DNA of 64,000 nt, taken from NCBI GenBank assembly GCA_944548615.1, contig OX155973.1:19569543-19633542 (forward strand). Reading direction: 5' to 3'. How positions within the stretch are numbered: the stretch's first letter is position 1; each line of letters opens with the position of its first letter. Position numbers and translations under genes: made by a program. Shown here piece after piece: positions 1-64,000 of the stretch. The notes under the pieces were generated by a model. The model did no database searches and was not told the origin of the DNA. It worked only from the letters and a program-made list of their open reading frames with translations. The DNA comes from Micropterix aruncella. Taxonomy: Eukaryota; Arthropoda; Insecta; Lepidoptera; Micropterigidae.

Positions 1-222
1 AGAGCTCAGACACCGATCAACAATGACCCACCGGTCTCCACTTATTAGCAACCCTTTCTTGAACTATGTGTTGGTAGTTTACAAAGAGTAGTTCTTTGTT
101 ATTCTTTTCATTTCATATAATCACTTAAAAATATCCCAAAAAAACTCTCTATATACCATAATAATAATGCAATTTTAACTCCAGTACTGAAAAGAATGCT
201 ATAATGAAAACCGCATTAAATT

Positions 223-345
223 CAGTACGTAAGTTTTTGTATTATAAATAGGATAGAAAACGAATTTACCGCGTGAAATTTGTAGGACCCGACGTTTCGG
301 TGACGTTGCAGCCGCCGTTGTATAGGGTAGACTGAAGAGCTGTCA
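223..345 (-). repeat. Hairpin repeat family P, single-arm fragment
   Basis: A stretch around 241-340 contains ATTATAAATAGGAT, then CCGACGTTTCGG and GACGTTGCAGCCGCCGTTGT. It matches one arm of the palindromic copies at 31.4, 54.9 and 57.6 kb. The second arm is absent here; different GC-rich sequence follows from about 345. Confidence 0.7.
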
Positions 346-2800
346 GTCCGATGTTTTGCGGGTAGGCCGCAAACCGCTGCCGCCACTGCGTAGGTTATAA
401 CGGTGGTGGGGGGCCGGGCTCGGAGCGCTGGAATTTTGAAAATCCGTCTTGCACACAACACTCACTGTATCCTGTTTTACGTCTTTGCGTTCGGCGTTCG
501 GCGGCGGGAACATTTTAAGAAGAGGGTTCCACGTAAAAGAGAGTTTGTAGCCGTCGCCTCTATTGAAGTTCGGAGTTCTTCTTATTTCAATGGCTTACCG
601 GATTATGCGAGGAAAGTAGAATTGTTCCTTGGATAGAACAATGGGATTTTGAAACTGCATCCAGTGGTTACTTCCGCTATCCAATATATGTTCGCAGATC
701 GCCGATTTTTCTCGCTGAACGTTTTTAACAGCTTTGATGTGTTCTGTCAGTCGCGTGGCTATGGGCCATTTCGTTTGTCCAACGTATCATTCGACTTTAT
801 ACACACCCGGGGTTTGCAGTGGTATTACATCCTTTACAGGCCTCAAAAATCGAGCTATATTTTGGGTCGGTTTGAAGATCTTCAAACCGTCTCCCAAAAT
901 CATATTTTTGTACAGAGTACAGACTGGACCTGGTTATAATTTTATTTTAAATATAGATGTAGTAATAACATGCATATTGCCACGCACTAAACGAGACGCG
1001 CTAAAATGCAAAACCAGATATGCACGTTATTTATTGCCATTTATACTGTTTAATGGTCTAAGCTAAACTGATTTAAATCGTAAGATAACTAGAGCGATAC
1101 CATTCCAGTTAACTTGCGATTTATACCTTAATCCAGTGGTAAATGGTTGGATTTATGGGTAATCACACTCTGTTAGAGAAATACTAAAACGAGTTTACTT
1201 AAATCGTATAGGAATGCGATGAATCTTCACTTTATGTATGTATAATATACGATGGTCATCGAAGTGGAAACACTGGATAGGACCTAAAAACGTGAGTAGG
1301 GTGAGCATACGTACGCCTTCCCGACTGACGCTCGATCCACTTACTTTTAGCCTAGGTGTAACACAAATTATGGTGTAAATTCATTATTGCCATGTGCTAG
1401 GAAGGCATAGTATAGTAGGCTTTAGCAAAGTAGGTTTTAGCGAAATTGACTTATTTAACTACGACAGTAATAAGTCCTTTGTTAAGGAGGTCCGTAAAAC
1501 GCTGGTGATCAAATCGGATTAAATTAAGTTAGCATCCCGCATTCCTACACGCACATACACCCTACAGATACACACACACACACACACACACACACACTTA
1601 CACTCTCCATCACACAACATACATCATCGCCCATAAATTAACACCCACATAAACACAAATAGCGTACTTTTCTTTTTTATTATGTAACATACTTTATATT
1701 CATGTTTAATATTGTAAATAACTTAAAAATCCATTGGCTTTGCAATCGTTGTATATTGTTTATATTTTAATATTATGCTTTGCCTTATGTTTTTAATAAA
1801 TTATAATAATGTATAATTTTTTGAAGTAAATAATATAGAACTGGAAGGCATTGAGCTACTGCACTGTATACATATGTGTAAAGTGTGTAGGGTGGCCCAA
1901 GAGAAACTTTTGATTTCAAAATATATCTTTTTATTTTTTAAAGAAAGTATAATATTTACTAATATGCAGGTACATACCATAGGTATTTTACTAAAAAAAT
2001 ATAAATGTATTTATTTGGTAATCTGAAGGATGAAAAGCAATGATCAGGGTAAACTTAATCATTTTGATTTATCCCTTACAAGCCCTGCCATAATCACTCT
2101 ACTTCTCGAAATTCCAGTAATTTCAATCTTAATGTCGATGGCTGTGATGATAATTTCTTTTTTTTATTCGGATGGACAATGATTTAACGCGACTATTTTG
2201 TTTTATAGGTCATATTAATGTCCCTTGAGCAACTATGGTGCTATACAAGCTATGGGGTAAGATATATGGTGCAAGATTGAACAAAACGAGGGGATAATTT
2301 TAACTTATGTAAAAATAACTATAGAGGTACATTTTTGAAATATATATTAGTTACGCAATAGTAGTATTCAACTCAATTTAAATAGTATTGATATTTGTTA
2401 TCTTCATACGTAGGTTCATACTAATACAAAATCTACCATACAATAATGTAAACCTCAGAAATGAATCATAGATTTCCTCGGCGTGGATATCCTACAAAAG
2501 TATTATTTTATGCGAAAGAGGAACTAATATTAAGGGGAACTAATATATAAAACGAACTAATAATGAACGAAAGAGAATTAATATAGAAAATATGAAATCA
2601 TAGTATCCCAAAATTATCATTATTTAATACAGTATGAGAAGGAAACTTATAAATTTACCTAAAGGGACTTTTGGTTATATTTATAACAAGGGGCAAACAA
2701 GCGGGTAACCAAATTATGAAAACCTTAACTGGAAAAAGCACGCCCAACACTTATGTTCAAAATTAAATTAATATATATACATTCTTAAAATTTTCAAACA
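346..2800. other. Unclassified AT-rich sequence, with a (CA)n microsatellite
   Basis: No coding exon or named repeat was recognised. Short open frames near 403-1066 lack any family signature. A (CA)n microsatellite lies at 1569-1597. Upstream exons of the PAN-ZP gene could exist here but none has clear splice signals plus a recognisable domain. Confidence 0.4.
1569..1597. repeat. (CA)n microsatellite
   Basis: An uninterrupted run of CA dinucleotides of about 29 bp lies inside a broader CA-rich stretch that extends to about 1650. Confidence 0.95.
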
Positions 2801-2829
2801 TATAACATCAGTAGAGACTCGCCTAACAA

Positions 2830-3299
2830 CATATTATGGCTACGTATATCCGCATATAAAATACGGCATTATAATGTGGGGCAACTCAACAGAAGTTCAA
2901 CGAATATTCAAAATACAGAAGTCCTGTGTTCGACTTCTAAACGGAGTAGCGCCAGACACTGCAACCCGCCCTTCGTTAGCATGTCTATGTTGACTGTGCC
3001 CTCTCTGTATATACTGGAATGCTGTGAATTTATTAAAAATAATTCCGATATCTACTCCTTGCGAAGAGATGTACATTCAAGGGCTACGAGCAAAAGAAAC
3101 CTCATAAATTGTCCCTCAGTGAGGATAGAAATGTGTAAAAAAGGGACCTGAGTTCTGTTGTGTTAAATATTTTAATGCCATTCCACAAAACATCAAATCA
3201 ATGCAACAACAACCAGGATTCAAACAGACGTTAAAGCACTGGCTCAAAAATAAATGCTATTACAGCGTGAATGACTTTTTAAACGATAATGACAAATAA
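2830..3299 (+). pseudogene. Decayed non-LTR reverse transcriptase C-terminal region
   Basis: The translation YGYVYPHIKYGIIMWGNSTE followed by IFKIQKSCVRLLNGV is the typical region after the RT catalytic core in Jockey/CR1-type elements. After frame changes it continues SMLTVPSLYILECCEF and ends FKQTLKHWLKNKCYYSVNDF with a stop at 3297-3299. The 5' part is missing, as usual for truncated LINE copies, and at least two frameshifts are needed to follow the protein. Confidence 0.75.
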
Positions 3300-3737
3300 A
3301 TAATATAACATGTTTTTATTGTAATTCTCCAACATTTTAAACTTTAAACATTTATATTTAATTTTAGCTCTGTATCTGACAAACCGTAGATAGCCTAATA
3401 ATTCCAGTTTGACATTTTAATTAAAAAACAAACTGACATTTGATTTATATATAGTAATGGAAATTTACTAAATTTGTAGATAATAGTTTTTATTATTATT
3501 TTGTTAATACCTATGTCTAAAACGTAATACTTTTCGGATTTGTTTTCCTTCAACTGCGAAGTGAACATATATTTAATTATAGAAAAATACATATAGTACG
3601 CCTGATTGGTAAACTGTATAGCACATATAATAGTACCTATCCATTTTGTACGACCTACTTCAGTTCAGTTCACAATAAAGAATTATTATTAGAATTAATA
3701 TTATTAGTCTAATTTATGTTATTTCTTTTGGTTACAG

Positions 3738-63221
<59,484 letters not shown>

Positions 63222-64000
63222 GTAAGTACCAATAAATTTTAGACACCACAGTCAAAGATGTAATACGACCACGTATGCTGCGATGTCTCGACATGGAGAA
63301 TACTTTCGACACAATCGTCTACTTTCCACACTCCGCTGTTACAACTTAGGTACATACAGTATATCATCTGCCGACTATATCTTATATCATCTTCGGTACA
63401 CCTCATTCTGCCTTGGTTTTTTAAAAGACTTAATAACATCAGAACACCAAGCAGCTTTCGCAGCTACTATTAAAACTTGTTCCAGGTCTTCCCTACGGTT
63501 CTTATCCAGGTTTGTCTCGGCAATTCTTTCTTTATTTCTGGTAGACATCTTCCATCGTCAGAAATTACGGGAATCCAAGGTATACCACTATCCCTAATAG
63601 CTTTGCCATCTGAAAGCTTGTCGGCTCGGCCGACGATCATGAGGGTCGGCGTTGTATTGCTTCTGTTGAGAGCCTTTGTAGCACTTTTGTCCTAAGGAGC
63701 TTATTGGTTTCATATAGCTTTCGCTGCAAGTCCAAATTGTTTTGTGGCTGGTCCAACGTATGGTTCTTGAGCATGTAGTCAAAAGAGCAGTTGCTGTCGA
63801 GCAGTGATCGAACAGTTATAAAAGTCTTGTATTTTATACAAATTGAGTATATAGGCATTGTCTGATTGACTCCAAATCAGTGCATTCACTGTCAATAGAC
63901 TCCCTATAATGGGGTTGAATAGAACGCACCCGCATATCCCTAAACTTCTTCAGTTGCGGCTTTTCATCTTTATCTATATTGTTACCGAAACTCAACGGGC
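63222..64000. other. Intron sequence at right edge
   Basis: A minus-strand frame near 63637-63858 reads LQRKLYETNKLLRTKVLQRL but no family could be assigned. The next ZP exon was not seen. Confidence 0.4.

Overview
The window looks like a piece of a moth or butterfly (Lepidoptera) nuclear genome. It is AT-rich and intron-dominated, with no operons, ribosome-binding sites or dense coding. It is packed with transposon debris typical of Lepidoptera: Helitrons ending in CTAG, 5'-truncated non-LTR retrotransposons with short simple-repeat tails, Tc1/mariner-type elements with TA duplications, and repeats starting ACCGACTTCAAAA. The order is inferred from repeat style and protein similarity; no database search was possible. 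One host gene runs left to right through the whole window and is incomplete at both ends. Eight well-supported exons (6415-6582, 6658-6786, 8781-8909, 10943-11168, 48650-48805, 50578-50753, 51994-52127, 63082-63221) and one probable upstream exon (3738-3828) join in frame with matching intron phases. They encode two PAN/Apple modules, a short linker and the first part of a zona pellucida (ZP) domain. This is the plan of the insect apical extracellular-matrix proteins trynity, neyo and nompA. The signal peptide and first exons lie to the left; the rest of the ZP domain, the furin site and the membrane anchor should lie to the right. The PAN modules are in the first 11 kb. A 37.5-kb intron follows, then three ZP exons within 3.5 kb, then an 11-kb intron, then one more ZP exon. 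Everything else is intronic or intergenic repeat. By region: 1-6 kb holds a hairpin-repeat fragment and two non-LTR reverse-transcriptase tails. 6.9-7.7 kb holds a copy of a roughly 0.65-0.8-kb repeat called family S here. 9-21 kb holds copies of dispersed families R and Q, an RTE-like remnant, and a nested element at 15.7-16.8 kb. 21-27 kb has an RNase H-bearing retrotransposon end, a second ACCGACTTC element and a Tc1-like MITE. 30-43 kb is dominated by S copies, hairpin repeats, long (TA)n tracts with a 234-bp perfect duplication, and a Helitron. 43-51 kb has a large palindrome, more S and R copies, an inverted second copy of the same Helitron and a mariner remnant. 52-63 kb has a 300-bp (TA)n tract beside a splice donor, another MITE, the longer RNase H retrotransposon copy, two hairpin repeats and a decayed RTE-like reverse transcriptase. 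The most interesting non-genic signals are family S (at least ten copies, two with 13-14-bp flanking duplications that suggest retrotransposition, and a shared reading frame at the 5' end) and family P (four related copies, three forming long near-palindromes). I found no CRISPR array, rRNA, convincing tRNA or prokaryote-like system.
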